This document shows positions 48,551-57,316 of a DNA stretch of 64,000 bases, piece by piece; the first letter of the stretch is position 1; the number at the start of each line of letters is the position of its first letter. A program made the translations under genes and the position numbers. Under the pieces are notes generated by a model. That model was not told where the DNA came from. It saw nothing but the letters and a program-made list of their open reading frames with translations, and searched no databases. This DNA comes from Caldilineaceae bacterium bin34 (lineage in GTDB: Bacteria; Chloroflexota; Anaerolineae; Caldilineales; Caldilineaceae), in NCBI GenBank assembly GCA_002238555.1, contig MPMO01000007.1, positions 46,341 through 110,340 on the forward strand, in the 5' to 3' direction.

Positions 48551-48955
48551 ATGTCCGCTCAATCGAGCCAGGCGGAATCCGGGCGCGCGGACCGCGCCCC
48601 CTTGACCAGCCTCGAGTTGGTGCAGGCCCTGGTGGACTGGCTGGAGGAAAAGCAGGTTGCCGACATCGTGGTCCTGGACATCGGCGCGGATTCGTCGATT
48701 GCGGACTACTTCCTCATCGGCACGGTGGTGAACGATCGGCATGCCCGCGCCATCGAAGAGGACATTCTGGCCGACTTCCGGAAGCAGACCCGGGTCCGGC
48801 CGCAGGGCATCGAAGGCCGGCCGGCGGACGGCAGCGGCTGGCACCTGATGGACTACGGGGATGTGGTCTTGCACATGTTCACAAAGGACTCCCGGCAACA
48901 CTACGCCCTCGAGGAGCGCTGGAAGGACTCCCGGGTGGTCCTGAAGCTGTTGTAG
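48551..48955 (+). CDS. rsfS: ribosome silencing factor RsfS
   Basis: Binds L14 of the large ribosomal subunit and blocks subunit joining when nutrients are low. The 134-residue protein shows the Iojap/RsfS fold: VQALVDWLEEKQVADIVVLDIG, SSIADYFLIGTVVNDRHARAI, a variable stretch, then GWHLMDYGDVVLHMFTKDSRQHYALEERW. The first 18 residues are a poorly conserved extension, so a slightly later start is possible. It follows ndk by 23 bases. Confidence 0.95.
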   Translation: MSAQSSQAESGRADRAPLTSLELVQALVDWLEEKQVADIVVLDIGADSSIADYFLIGTVVNDRHARAIEEDILADFRKQTRVRPQGIEGRPADGSGWHLMDYGDVVLHMFTKDSRQHYALEERWKDSRVVLKLL

Positions 48956-48968
48956 CGGTGCGGGCTTG

Positions 48969-49679
48969 TCAGGCAGGCACCGGGGCCCGGTGCCTGTGGT
49001 CGATGGTCCGGCCCGGAGACGCGACCAGCAGATCGGTTGCCAGATTCAGGAACAGGCCGTGCTCGACGATCCCGGCCCTGGCCGACAATGCCTCGGCGAG
49101 GGCGAACGGGTCGTCAATGGGGCCGAAGTCCGCGTCCAGGATGTAGTTGCCCTGATCCGTTCGGTACGGGGTGCCGTCGGCATTGCGCCGCCGCACCGTG
49201 GTTTTGGCTCCGTGGTCCAGAAGAAAGCTGCGGTGTGCCTCGAACCCGAACTCCATCACTTCCAGCGGCACGTGCCAACGAGTGCCCAGTTGCGGTGACA
49301 GCTTGGTGCAGTCGGCAATGATGACGAGGCGCCGGCTGGCCTGGGCCACGATTTTCTCCCTGGTCAGAAACCCGCCTCCCCCCTTGATCAGGTTGAGGGA
49401 CGGATCCGCTTCGTCGGCGCCGTCGATGCACACGTCGATGGTCCGGTGATCCTCCAGGCTCGTGAGCGGGATGCCGACTTCCATTGCCAGGGCTCCCACC
49501 TCCAGGGCGGTGGGGACTCCGAGGATGTCCTTGAGACGGCCCGAGTGCAGTTCGCGGCCCAATTCCCGAACGAACAGGGCGGCCGTGCTGCCGCCGCCGA
49601 GACCCACTACGGTGTCCGACTCGACAAAATCCAATGCGCGGCGGGCTACCTGCAGTTTGAGTTCATCAACGGAGGTCAT
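48969..49679 (-). CDS. rpiA: ribose-5-phosphate isomerase A
   Basis: Interconverts ribose 5-phosphate and ribulose 5-phosphate in the pentose phosphate pathway. The 236-residue protein has the phosphate loop VVGLGGGSTAALFV, IDVCIDGADEADPSLNLIKGGGGFLTREKIVA with the catalytic Asp/Glu/Lys positions, and the C-terminal IVEHGLFLNLATDLLVA. Complete and in frame. Convergent with rsfS. Confidence 0.97.
   Translation of the reverse strand: MTSVDELKLQVARRALDFVESDTVVGLGGGSTAALFVRELGRELHSGRLKDILGVPTALEVGALAMEVGIPLTSLEDHRTIDVCIDGADEADPSLNLIKGGGGFLTREKIVAQASRRLVIIADCTKLSPQLGTRWHVPLEVMEFGFEAHRSFLLDHGAKTTVRRRNADGTPYRTDQGNYILDADFGPIDDPFALAEALSARAGIVEHGLFLNLATDLLVASPGRTIDHRHRAPVPA
48974..48996. terminator. 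10-bp perfect hairpin between rsfS and rpiA
   Basis: CAGGCACCGG and CCGGTGCCTG are perfect inverted copies separated by GGC. It follows the rsfS stop by 18 bases and overlaps the last codons of the convergent rpiA, a place where a shared terminator is plausible. No T-run is present. Confidence 0.45.
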
Positions 49680-49727
49680 GGGCGGAGGGATTGGAAGGGG
49701 CCAACGGCCGGTAAGCGTATACCGCTG

Positions 49728-50564
49728 TTAGGCCAGACTCAGAAATCCGGCCACCTCGCGGCCGACACGCTCCGGATTGTCCATCGAGGGGAAGTGGCTG
49801 CAACCGGTCAGGGCCACGATTTTGATGTCTTCCACATGGCGGCCCAGTCTTTCGATTTGGCTGAAGTGGACCCAGGGATTGGCACCGCCCCAAACCACCA
49901 GGGTCGGGCTGGCGACGTTGCGCAGCATGCGCGGGTGGTCCCAGAACAGGGCATTGGGCTCTCCCCAATGGATCCAGCGGCGCAGGAGCCGGCGACCTTC
50001 AGGGGGACCGTACGTGTCCAGGGCCGCAACGGCACAGGCATCGGCGTCATGGGATGCCCCGGCGCTGGCCTTGCGGAAGTAGGCCTTGACGGCCTGCCCG
50101 AACAGGATCCCGTTCATGGCGGGACCGGTCAACCGTCCGCGCCACAGCCGCAAGCCCCTGGGCATGAACTGATCCGGGTAGAAGGACGGACTGAACCACA
50201 CGATGCGGTCCACATGGTGTTGGTAGAGCGATGTGTAGCGCAGCAGGACCAGGCATCCCAGGTCCTGGGCAACGGCTTGGATGCGGGTGATGTGCATGGC
50301 CAGCCGGAGGGCCTCCAGCACCTCGGCCAAGTGGTTGAAGTCCACCTCCCGCTCGTCGGTTCCGGATCGGCCGAAGGCTGCCAGGTCCGGTGCCACGATG
50401 CGCGGACCGGACGGCAGGACTTCAATCAAGTGGTGCCAAAAGGTGCTGTCGCAAAGGAAGCCGTGCAGCAGCATCAGGACGGGGCCGGACCCGCCCTCGG
50501 GCTGCGTGTCCGTGACCGGCACTGCTCCCAGGTGGGTGTCTACGGTGTGTCGGTGGACGTTCAA
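49728..50564 (-). CDS. alpha/beta hydrolase with Asp nucleophile (haloalkane dehalogenase/epoxide hydrolase-like)
   Basis: A 278-residue alpha/beta hydrolase. The oxyanion segment is LLHGFLCDSTFW; the nucleophile elbow reads VAQDLGC with Asp101 in place of the more common Ser, as in haloalkane dehalogenases and epoxide hydrolases (usual form HDWG). The cap domain is helical, and the catalytic His257 lies in TGCSHFPSMDNPE. The start is TTG at 50564 with AAGGA six to eight bases before it; no ATG or GTG lies in a better place. The substrate is unknown. It is 36 bases downstream of the PHP phosphatase stop, same direction. Confidence 0.82.
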   Translation of the reverse strand: MNVHRHTVDTHLGAVPVTDTQPEGGSGPVLMLLHGFLCDSTFWHHLIEVLPSGPRIVAPDLAAFGRSGTDEREVDFNHLAEVLEALRLAMHITRIQAVAQDLGCLVLLRYTSLYQHHVDRIVWFSPSFYPDQFMPRGLRLWRGRLTGPAMNGILFGQAVKAYFRKASAGASHDADACAVAALDTYGPPEGRRLLRRWIHWGEPNALFWDHPRMLRNVASPTLVVWGGANPWVHFSQIERLGRHVEDIKIVALTGCSHFPSMDNPERVGREVAGFLSLA

Positions 50565-50600
50565 CGGCCGTCCTTCGATGCGAACCTGCCGCGGACGAGG

Positions 50601-51425
50601 TCAGCGCAGGGTCGGGCGGACCTGTTCAATGGCCAGGTCCCGGCGTTCCCGGTCCAGGAAGAGGGACACGGTGCGGTAGCCGATGTCCGTCAGCAGGTCC
50701 AACGCCTCCCGGAAATGGTCGGCCACGCGGTGGGCCGAATGCGCGTCGGCTCCCACCACGACCGGAATGCCGCGTTGATGCATCATTTCCAACTGGGCTC
50801 TGCCGGGGTTGTACTCCTTGATTTTCTTGAGGAGGCCGGAGGTGTTCAGTTCCATGCAGGTCCCTGCGGCTGCGATGCGGTCCAGGCTCGCTTCAATGTC
50901 GGGTGCATAGCGGTCGAAGTCCCACTCCGCGTGATCAATGTTCTTGATGAGGTCGGGATGGGACAGGCAGTCGAACAGTTCGGATTCCGCCGCCTCCGCC
51001 AGCATCCGATAGTAGGTGCGGCGGTACGCGGGTGTTTCGCCGGTATCGTATCGTTCCTTGAAGTAGCCGGCATGGGGATGCACGGAACCGAGAATGTACG
51101 AAAAGGGACGCGACGCGTGAAGCTCTGTCAGGTAGGGGATCAGGAAGGGGGCGAAGTCGCTTTCCATGCCCATGCGGATGTCCAGGCGGCCGCGCCACTT
51201 GGCGGCCGACCGGAACACCAGGTCGACGTACGTGTCCAGTTCGTCCGGCGCCATGCGCGATTCGTGGTTGATCCTGTTCGGCAACGGGCAATGGCAAGTG
51301 ACGGTCATGCCCTTCAGGCCCCGTTCCACGGCCTGCCGGGCATAGTCGTCCACGGACCCTGTGGCGTGGCGGCACAGGGTTGTGTGCATGTGGGACTCGT
51401 AGTAGATGGATTCCGTGCTTGAAAT
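50601..51425 (-). CDS. PHP-domain phosphoesterase (histidinol-phosphatase-like), possible ATT start
   Basis: Metal-dependent phosphoesterase, about 274 residues if started at ATT 51425. The first metal motif is YESHMHT, then TVTCHCPLP, GMESDFAP, LGSVHPHAG, LSHPDLIK and GADAHS, giving the usual PHP ligands; HisK-type histidinol phosphatases look alike. The start matters: beginning at the ATG of MHTT would drop the first metal His. In frame upstream, the only usual start is ATG 51494, which gives a poor N-terminus. The ATT at 51425 has AAGGAAG six bases upstream. It is therefore my preferred, though noncanonical, start. Role in histidine synthesis is possible but not shown. Confidence 0.85.
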   Translation of the reverse strand: MSSTESIYYESHMHTTLCRHATGSVDDYARQAVERGLKGMTVTCHCPLPNRINHESRMAPDELDTYVDLVFRSAAKWRGRLDIRMGMESDFAPFLIPYLTELHASRPFSYILGSVHPHAGYFKERYDTGETPAYRRTYYRMLAEAAESELFDCLSHPDLIKNIDHAEWDFDRYAPDIEASLDRIAAAGTCMELNTSGLLKKIKEYNPGRAQLEMMHQRGIPVVVGADAHSAHRVADHFREALDLLTDIGYRTVSLFLDRERRDLAIEQVRPTLR

Positions 51426-51649
51426 GGTGGACTTCCTTGGCCGGGCACTCTGGTTGCGGCATGGCGGACTCGCCGCCGATCCCTGCAGGATCATGCAACA
51501 GGCTGCCGTCCGGAACCCGGAATCAAGGTGCAGTGTGGTGACTGTCCCGGGGTTTGGTCTGACATGCACGGTCTGTCCACAGGGGGCACATGACGGGAAC
51601 AAACCTGCCGTGTTGTGTTGCCCAGCAACCACGACTTGAGGCTTGGGAA

Positions 51650-52345
51650 ATGCATCGCTGCATGTCAACCTGCTCGAACCATGAGCCGGTGGAAGGTGCG
51701 CCATGGTCGCGTGCCATCCTGTTCGCCAATGGCTTGGTGTCCGATGCAAAGTCCTTGGGCCTGGCGATTGCCGACACCGATTGGCTGGTCGGCGTTGACG
51801 GCGGCACGGAACACTGCCTGGCCATGGGACTTGCTCCGCACGTGGTGGTGGGCGACATGGACAGCCTGGCTGGTGAACAACGCGCAAGGTTGACCCGGGA
51901 GGGAGTCCGGATGGATGTCCATCCTGTTGCCAAGGACAAGACCGATCTTGAACTGGCCATGGACCTGGCGGTTGAGGAAGGCGTATGCGAGGTCCTGGTG
52001 GTTGGAGTTTGGGGTGGCAGGTTGGATCAGTCCCTGGCCAACATGCTTCTGCTGGGACGGTATGCAGGCCGTCTGCGGGTCAGGTTCACGGACGGGAAGG
52101 AGCACGGGGCCGTGCTGGTCGGCGAGGACGAACTGGAAATCCAGGATGCACAGGGCAGTGTCTGCAGCCTGGTTCCGGTCAGCGGCCTTGTGGACCGGGT
52201 GACAGTTGATGGAATGCAGTATCCGTTGCGCAACGCCTTGATCCACCAGGGCGACACACTGGCGGTGAGCAACCGCATCACGAGTCCCAGGGCCTCGGTC
52301 GGTATTGGACAGGGAATCCTGGTGGTGGTGTGGTTTGGCGAATGA
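51650..52345 (+). CDS. thiamine pyrophosphokinase
   Basis: Transfers pyrophosphate from ATP to thiamine. The 231-residue protein (ATG 51650 with GAGG eight bases upstream; an earlier in-frame ATG at 51590 exists) shows family motifs: DWLVGVDGGTEHCLAMGL, HVVVGDMDSL, HPVAKDKTDLELAMDLA, GVWGGRLDQSLANMLLL, and the C-terminal beta domain with SGLVDRVTVDGMQYPLRN. It is divergent from the PHP gene and nothing beside it is obviously thiamine-related. Confidence 0.9.
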   Translation: MHRCMSTCSNHEPVEGAPWSRAILFANGLVSDAKSLGLAIADTDWLVGVDGGTEHCLAMGLAPHVVVGDMDSLAGEQRARLTREGVRMDVHPVAKDKTDLELAMDLAVEEGVCEVLVVGVWGGRLDQSLANMLLLGRYAGRLRVRFTDGKEHGAVLVGEDELEIQDAQGSVCSLVPVSGLVDRVTVDGMQYPLRNALIHQGDTLAVSNRITSPRASVGIGQGILVVVWFGE

Positions 52346-52601
52346 CAGCAGTTTGCCGGCGGGTTGCGTACCACTGCTGTCCACAGGTGTCCACCGACTT
52401 TGGGATTGCCCCTGGGACCTCACATCCGGGCATGTTGTTGGGTTGCGGACCAGTCCGGCGGCCGCCTTGGCATTGAGCCTGGCCGTGGCAATCCCGAAGG
52501 TGCCGGTCCCGCGGGACTGGGTGCAGTGGGGTGGTAGTCGGGCGGCGAAGCCATGGATTGTAGAATCCATCGGAACCGATCCCGTCCAATCCCCAATCCT
52601 G

Positions 52602-52624
52602 GGTTGAGGTACCGTACCTCAACC
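52602..52624. promoter_or_regulatory. perfect palindrome upstream of second sugar importer
   Basis: An 11-base perfect inverted repeat (GGTTGAGGTAC and GTACCTCAACC) with a single central C lies 45 bases before the binding-protein ATG. The rest of 52346-52668 has no gene. A repressor site of the LacI or GntR kind, or a leader hairpin, are both possible. Confidence 0.45.
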
Positions 52625-52668
52625 GCAGCACCGGACGGGACCCACCTCAGCAGCCAAGGAGCAGCTTG

Positions 52669-53970
52669 ATGTCAACCTCAGTCAGCAGACGTCGATTCCT
52701 AAAAGGCGCCAGTCTCGCCGGTGCCAGTCTCGCCTTGGCGGCCTGTGCCGTGCCCGGCACGACTCCCGCGGCCGAGCCCGGAGCCGACCCGATCCATCTC
52801 GTGCTGTGGGGTTGGTGGGAACCCCGGATGGCGATATACGACAACGTGGCCCAGGAATGGGCCGAACAGCGCGACAACTACACCATCGAGGTCCTTTCCG
52901 TCTCCGGCCGCCTGGAGAAAATCTACTCGGCCATCGAAGCCGGGACTCATCCGAACCTGTTCAAGATGGGCGAGGAATTCTTCCCGATGCGGCGGGAGGG
53001 TCTCCTCCTGGAATTCCCCGAGGAGATATTCACCGACGCATGGTACGAAACGACCTATCCGTCCGTGAACTGGGATGTTTATGGTCGGTACGTGATCCCA
53101 ACCGGCATCAGCAGCACGCTGCTGGTCTACAACCGCGCGATGTTCGAGGAAGCCGGACTGGATCCGGATACGCCCCCCGCCACATGGGAAGACTTCCTGG
53201 TGGCGGCCCAGGCCACAACCCAGTCCGACGCGTCGGGCATCACCCGTTGCGGCATTGTGCCGGCCGATGAATGGCTGGGCTACAACCAGGTCCTGCAGCT
53301 GGGCGGCAACATCGTGGACACCTCCGGGGACTCGATCAAGGCCAACTTCACCAGCGAAGAAGCGATTGCCGGCTACCAGACCGTTGCGGACTGGAACCTG
53401 AAGCACGGTGTCTGGGATCCGGACTTCCCGTGGAACGGCGAGGCGGTGGGTACCCGATTGGCCTGCATGACCGAAGAACAGGCTTGGATCGTGGGCGAGT
53501 TCCGGGCATCGTTCCCGGACGTCTACCCCGACCTCGGTTTTGCGCCCCCCCCGACGCCGACCGGGAACCCGGAACCCGTGCACGGCTACAAGTCGACGGT
53601 GCTCTCCGTGTCGGCCTTCAAGGGCGACACGGAAACGTACGATGCCGTCTACGACTTCCTCAAGTACCTGTATGTCGACGCCGGCAAGGACGCCTACTGG
53701 AACCTGGCGGAACTGATCAGCATCGCCCCGGCGCGTGCGGACCTGCTGGACGACCCGCGCCTGCTGTCGGACCCGGGTCTGGCCATGGCGGCCCAGATGC
53801 AGGCTACCGAGCATGATCCCGTTGAACCGCCCGGGGACATGAATGGCGCCATCGGCGATGCCTTCTATCGCATCTTCCGGGAAGGCTCCAGCGTGGAAGC
53901 CGCCATGGAGATTCTGAACACCGACGTTCAGGCGATCTTCGACCGCGGCCTCGGCACCGAAATGCAATAG
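52669..53970 (+). CDS. ABC sugar transporter substrate-binding protein (family 1)
   Basis: CUT1-type solute-binding protein, 433 residues from ATG 52669 with AAGGAG upstream. It has a Tat motif SRRRFLKGASLAG and a lipobox LAAC near residue 25. The mature part has HLVLWGWWEPRM, the two-lobe hinge region, and EPVHGYKSTVLSVSAFKGDTETYDAVYDFLKYLYVDAG, typical of family 1. First gene of a three-gene importer; sequence is clearly different from the binding protein at 30263, so another sugar is expected. Confidence 0.93.
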   Translation: MSTSVSRRRFLKGASLAGASLALAACAVPGTTPAAEPGADPIHLVLWGWWEPRMAIYDNVAQEWAEQRDNYTIEVLSVSGRLEKIYSAIEAGTHPNLFKMGEEFFPMRREGLLLEFPEEIFTDAWYETTYPSVNWDVYGRYVIPTGISSTLLVYNRAMFEEAGLDPDTPPATWEDFLVAAQATTQSDASGITRCGIVPADEWLGYNQVLQLGGNIVDTSGDSIKANFTSEEAIAGYQTVADWNLKHGVWDPDFPWNGEAVGTRLACMTEEQAWIVGEFRASFPDVYPDLGFAPPPTPTGNPEPVHGYKSTVLSVSAFKGDTETYDAVYDFLKYLYVDAGKDAYWNLAELISIAPARADLLDDPRLLSDPGLAMAAQMQATEHDPVEPPGDMNGAIGDAFYRIFREGSSVEAAMEILNTDVQAIFDRGLGTEMQ

Positions 53971-54079
53971 CCGGCGCTCCCGGCACTGTGGGGGAACCGG
54001 CCGGCGGCGGCGCATAGTCGTCGCCGGCACCGGTCCCCGCGGCGGGAACCCGGTCCGACCGACTCCCCCCGTCCAATCC

Positions 54080-54994
54080 ATGTCCGTCCAGCAAGGGGCC
54101 GCCGCGCCCGGCATGTCGGGTCTGCGGCGTACGCAGATCCGCTTCATCGTGACGGTCCTCGTGCCGACGATGGCGTTCTTTTGCGTCTACCGGTTCTTTC
54201 CGGTGGGGTACGCCTTTTTCATCAGTCTGCACGACAAGAAGCTGCTGCGGGCCGAAAATGTTTACGTCGGTTTCGAGAACTACGCACGCATTGCCGCCGA
54301 CCCGATTTTTCGACTTTCGATTGGCAACGCCTTCTACTACGCGGTCGGCGCCACGATCTGCGGGGTCATTGTCTCGCTGTGGCTGACGCTGCTGCTGAAT
54401 CCGATTCGGCGCGGCAGCCTGATGCTGCGGCTCTTCTACTTCCTGCCGCAGATGACGAACGGCATCGCCGTCCTCCTGATGTGGAGCTGGCTGCTGCGAC
54501 CGCGTTTCGGGCTCATCAACCAACTGCTCCAGCAGGCGGGGTACCAGGAACGGGTTTACTTCCTGGGCGACCCGGTCCTGGCGATGCCGACGCTGATCAT
54601 GATGTCGGTGTGGGGCGGCCTGGGCTTCACGATGATGATTCTCCTGGCCGGACTGCGGGGCATTCCCCTTGAGTTCTACGAGGCGGCGCGCATCGACGGC
54701 GGCAACTGGTGGAAGGTGGCGCGGTTCATCACCGTCCCGCTCATGAAACCGGTGCTGACCTTCGTCACGATCACGGGGATCATCGGCGGCTTCAACGTCT
54801 TTGGCGTGATTTACGTTCTGACGCGGGGCGGTCCGCTGAACTCGACCATGACCATTTCCTACTACATCTACCGGACCGGGTTCGCCGATCGGTTCATTGG
54901 CCTGGCATCCGCGATGGCGTTCGTGATGTTCATCATCATCATTGTGTTGACCGTGGTCCAGCTGCGGATCACCCGCGAAAACTGGGAATTCTGA
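54080..54994 (+). CDS. ABC sugar transporter permease (MalF/UgpA type)
   Basis: Inner-membrane permease, 304 residues, with about six helices beginning FIVTVLVPTMAFFCVYRFFPV. The EAA loop, which contacts the ATPase, is FYEAARIDGGNWWKVARFIT. The stop overlaps the next permease start (TGATG). No ATPase gene is present in this operon either. Confidence 0.93.
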   Translation: MSVQQGAAAPGMSGLRRTQIRFIVTVLVPTMAFFCVYRFFPVGYAFFISLHDKKLLRAENVYVGFENYARIAADPIFRLSIGNAFYYAVGATICGVIVSLWLTLLLNPIRRGSLMLRLFYFLPQMTNGIAVLLMWSWLLRPRFGLINQLLQQAGYQERVYFLGDPVLAMPTLIMMSVWGGLGFTMMILLAGLRGIPLEFYEAARIDGGNWWKVARFITVPLMKPVLTFVTITGIIGGFNVFGVIYVLTRGGPLNSTMTISYYIYRTGFADRFIGLASAMAFVMFIIIIVLTVVQLRITRENWEF

Positions 54995-55866
54995 TGGCAA
55001 CCGCGCCCTTGGTTCAACCGCGCCCTGCGCCCGGGCCATCGGCGGGGGCCTTCATCCGACGGTCCCTGATTCTGAACTACTTCATCCTGGGCATCGGCGC
55101 CTTCACGATGGTGGTGCCGTTCGTCTGGATGATCACGACCGCCTTCAAGCCGCAGCCCGAGTGGATCACGTTCCCGCCCAAGTTCCTGCCCGTGGAGCCC
55201 ACTCTCGACAACTTCCAACAGGCGGCCGAAAGCCTCGACATCTTCACGCTGTACCGCAACACCCTCTACATCGCGTTCGTCAAGTCCTTGATCAACCTCT
55301 ATGTCAGCTGTCTGGCCGGCTACGTCTTCGGCAAGTTCGACTTCCGGGGCAAGGACGTACTTTTCTACGCGATTTTGGCGACGTGGATTATTCCCTTTGA
55401 GGTTTACATGATCCCGCTGTACCTGATGGTGAACCAGCAGGGGATGGCGGACACGCGCCTGGCGCTGATCATTCCCGAATTGTCGAGTGCCTACGCGATC
55501 TTCATGTACCGCCAATTCATGTTCACCATCCCCAACGCCCTCATCGACGCGGCACGGATTGACGGAGCCGGGGAGTGGTACATCTGGCACAGGATCATAA
55601 TCCCGCTCTCCATACCCGTGCTGGCGACCCTGGCGGTGTTCTACTTCATGTGGAATTTCAACGATTTCCTGTGGCCGTTGATTGTCCTCGTGTCCCCCAA
55701 GAAATTCGTGCTGTCGCTCGGTTTGACGAGCCTGTTTCAGGAGAAGGGGTCGTTCCACGGGCTGATTATGGCAGGGGCGGCAATGGCGTCAATCCCCATC
55801 ATGATCATCTTCCTGTTCCTGCAGCGGTACATCACCGAGGGCATCGCGCTCTCCGGCATGAAGTAG
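54994..55866 (+). CDS. ABC sugar transporter permease (MalG/UgpE type)
   Basis: A 290-residue permease from ATG 54994. Helices start at LILNYFILGIGAFTMVVPFVW; the EAA loop is LIDAARIDGAGEWYIWHRII; the end QRYITEGIALSGMK is MalG-like. The longer frame beginning at 54709 is a shadow of the first permease. Confidence 0.93.
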   Translation: MATAPLVQPRPAPGPSAGAFIRRSLILNYFILGIGAFTMVVPFVWMITTAFKPQPEWITFPPKFLPVEPTLDNFQQAAESLDIFTLYRNTLYIAFVKSLINLYVSCLAGYVFGKFDFRGKDVLFYAILATWIIPFEVYMIPLYLMVNQQGMADTRLALIIPELSSAYAIFMYRQFMFTIPNALIDAARIDGAGEWYIWHRIIIPLSIPVLATLAVFYFMWNFNDFLWPLIVLVSPKKFVLSLGLTSLFQEKGSFHGLIMAGAAMASIPIMIIFLFLQRYITEGIALSGMK

Positions 55867-56300
55867 GCGCGGTTTGCCGTTTGTCTCCGCGCAGGCCAGA
55901 GACCCCGTTGCTTTCTCTCTGTAGAGGTGCTTGGTGCAGCGCGGCCATTGCACCAAGATGCCGTTCGCCACAGGCTGCTTCGGAAAGGGTGGCATGGTCC
56001 ATGTTGCTTGCCACGGGACCCAATGCCAGTATGGGTTGATGCAAGCTGGCCGCGGACGCTCCCCGACAGTGAGGTTTGGCAAGGGGCCCTGCACCAAAAG
56101 GCCACGGTTGGCACTGGCGATGTACGGCGGAGTCTGGCGATGGGACAGAAGGGCATGTACCTTGCCGGGAACATACCCGGATTCGGTGGTAACCGCTATA
56201 TCAGCCCGCCGGTGGCCCGAGACAGAGTGTCAGGAACTACGGGAGTGGACCTGTCATGGTCCTTGTGCACCCAGCCGGTGACGGCTGACAGGACACGTAT
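55867..56300 (+). other. unassigned region between importer and IS remnant
   Basis: No gene can be supported. Open frames of 100-150 codons occur on both strands but lack domains. In the last 15 bases the reading D-T-Y leads into the IS630-type remnant, and an in-frame stop at 56286-56288 breaks it, so part of this region may be degraded transposase. Confidence 0.5.
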
Positions 56301-56716
56301 GTGGCAGTTGCCCTCGATCCGATGACGGGACGGCTGTGGTGGGCGTGGCAGAACAACATGAAGGGCGAGGCGAGGGCCCGCATTGGGGGCGCTTGGGCCA
56401 AGGAGCCGGGCATTGATGGCTGGGTCCGGGACAGGGCCGGGGGCCACAAGGGCGAGGACATGCAGGTGGTGGACGCACCCCAGGTGGTGCAGCCGCCCTA
56501 CGCCCCCGAGTTGAACCCCGTGGAGCGCTTCTGCCGGGAGCTGCGCCGGGCCCTCGAGGGCCGGGTCTATTCGACCTTGCAGGCCAAGCAGGAAGCCTTG
56601 GAGCCCCCATCCTGAAGGCGTGGCAGGCCGATCCGGCGCGGGTGCGGCGGCTGTGCGGCTGGGACTGGATCCGCAAGGCCCTGACGGACCTGCCCGCCGA
56701 CATTCAAGCAGCATAA
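56301..56716 (+). pseudogene. IS630-family transposase C-terminal remnant
   Basis: The frame from 56301 gives AVALDPMTGRLWWAWQNN, then VDAPQVVQPPYAPELNPVERFCRELRRALEGRVY, the PPYxPELNPVE signature of the IS630/Tc1-type DDE transposase with its final catalytic Glu. The reading is broken after ALEPPS: the continuation LKAWQADPARVRRLCGWDWIRKAL is in the next frame and stops at 56716. No N-terminal part is seen upstream. Fragment is inactive. It abuts an LRR remnant. Confidence 0.85.
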
Positions 56717-56737
56717 TCAAACTGGATTGGTATAACC

Positions 56738-56936
56738 GGTCTGAAGAAGCTTGAACTGCAGGGCAGTGCCTGGTGGCCCGCGGTCCCCCGCCAACCTTCT
56801 GGTTGATACCCCGGTCCTGGAAGTCCTGCACCTGTCCGCCCTGTCTCCGCGGATACCGCCGGACCTGCTGGACCCTATTCCCGTACTGCAGCGTCTGTTC
56901 GGGGAGGCAACAAACTATGAACGCCGATTTCCGTGA
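56738..56936 (+). pseudogene. leucine-rich-repeat gene remnant
   Basis: Reading GLKKLELQGSAWWPAVP, then a one-base shift to PANLLVDTPVLEVLHLSALSPRIPPDLLDPIPVLQRL, gives leucine-rich repeats of the same LP..LL..P.L..L.L type as the two large LRR proteins in this window. It is a fragment on the opposite strand from the neighbouring intact gene and has a frameshift, so it is not functional. Confidence 0.7.
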
Positions 56937-57316
56937 CCAGCAACGCGAGATTTATTCCCTCTGGCCCCTAACCTCGGTTCGTGCATCCTTGGTGCCGTTG
57001 GCGTAGGTGGCCTTATCCCCATACGGAACAAGCGATGGGCGGGGTCCCGTCTCCGTTGGCAACCAGGCTGCCGATTTCCCAGCCGGTTGGGAAGATTCGC
57101 GGCGGCAGGCGAGGTTCGCGGTCGGTGCCGGGGGGCATGGACCCTTGGGCGTGAGTTCAGCCATCACAGCCAGGCATCGGTCGCATCGTGACCGCGGACG
57201 GTGAGGATGTAGCCGCCATGCGCCCGGATCACAACCGGGTGACGGAGCCCCGTCCATTGGGCTCCGGGATGACAGCCGGAGGCTTCACCACCGGCCAAGG
57301 CACACGCTCCTGCTTC
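56937..57316. other. gene-free stretch between LRR remnant and LRR gene
   Basis: About 380 bases with no supportable gene; small open frames on the plus strand (57007-57204 and others) look random. Confidence 0.5.

Noticed and set aside
55927..56281. Open frame of 116 codons before the IS630 remnant as a possible gene or transposase N-terminus
   Set aside because: No recognisable motif, high Cys/Arg/Pro content, and an in-frame stop separates it from the transposase part.
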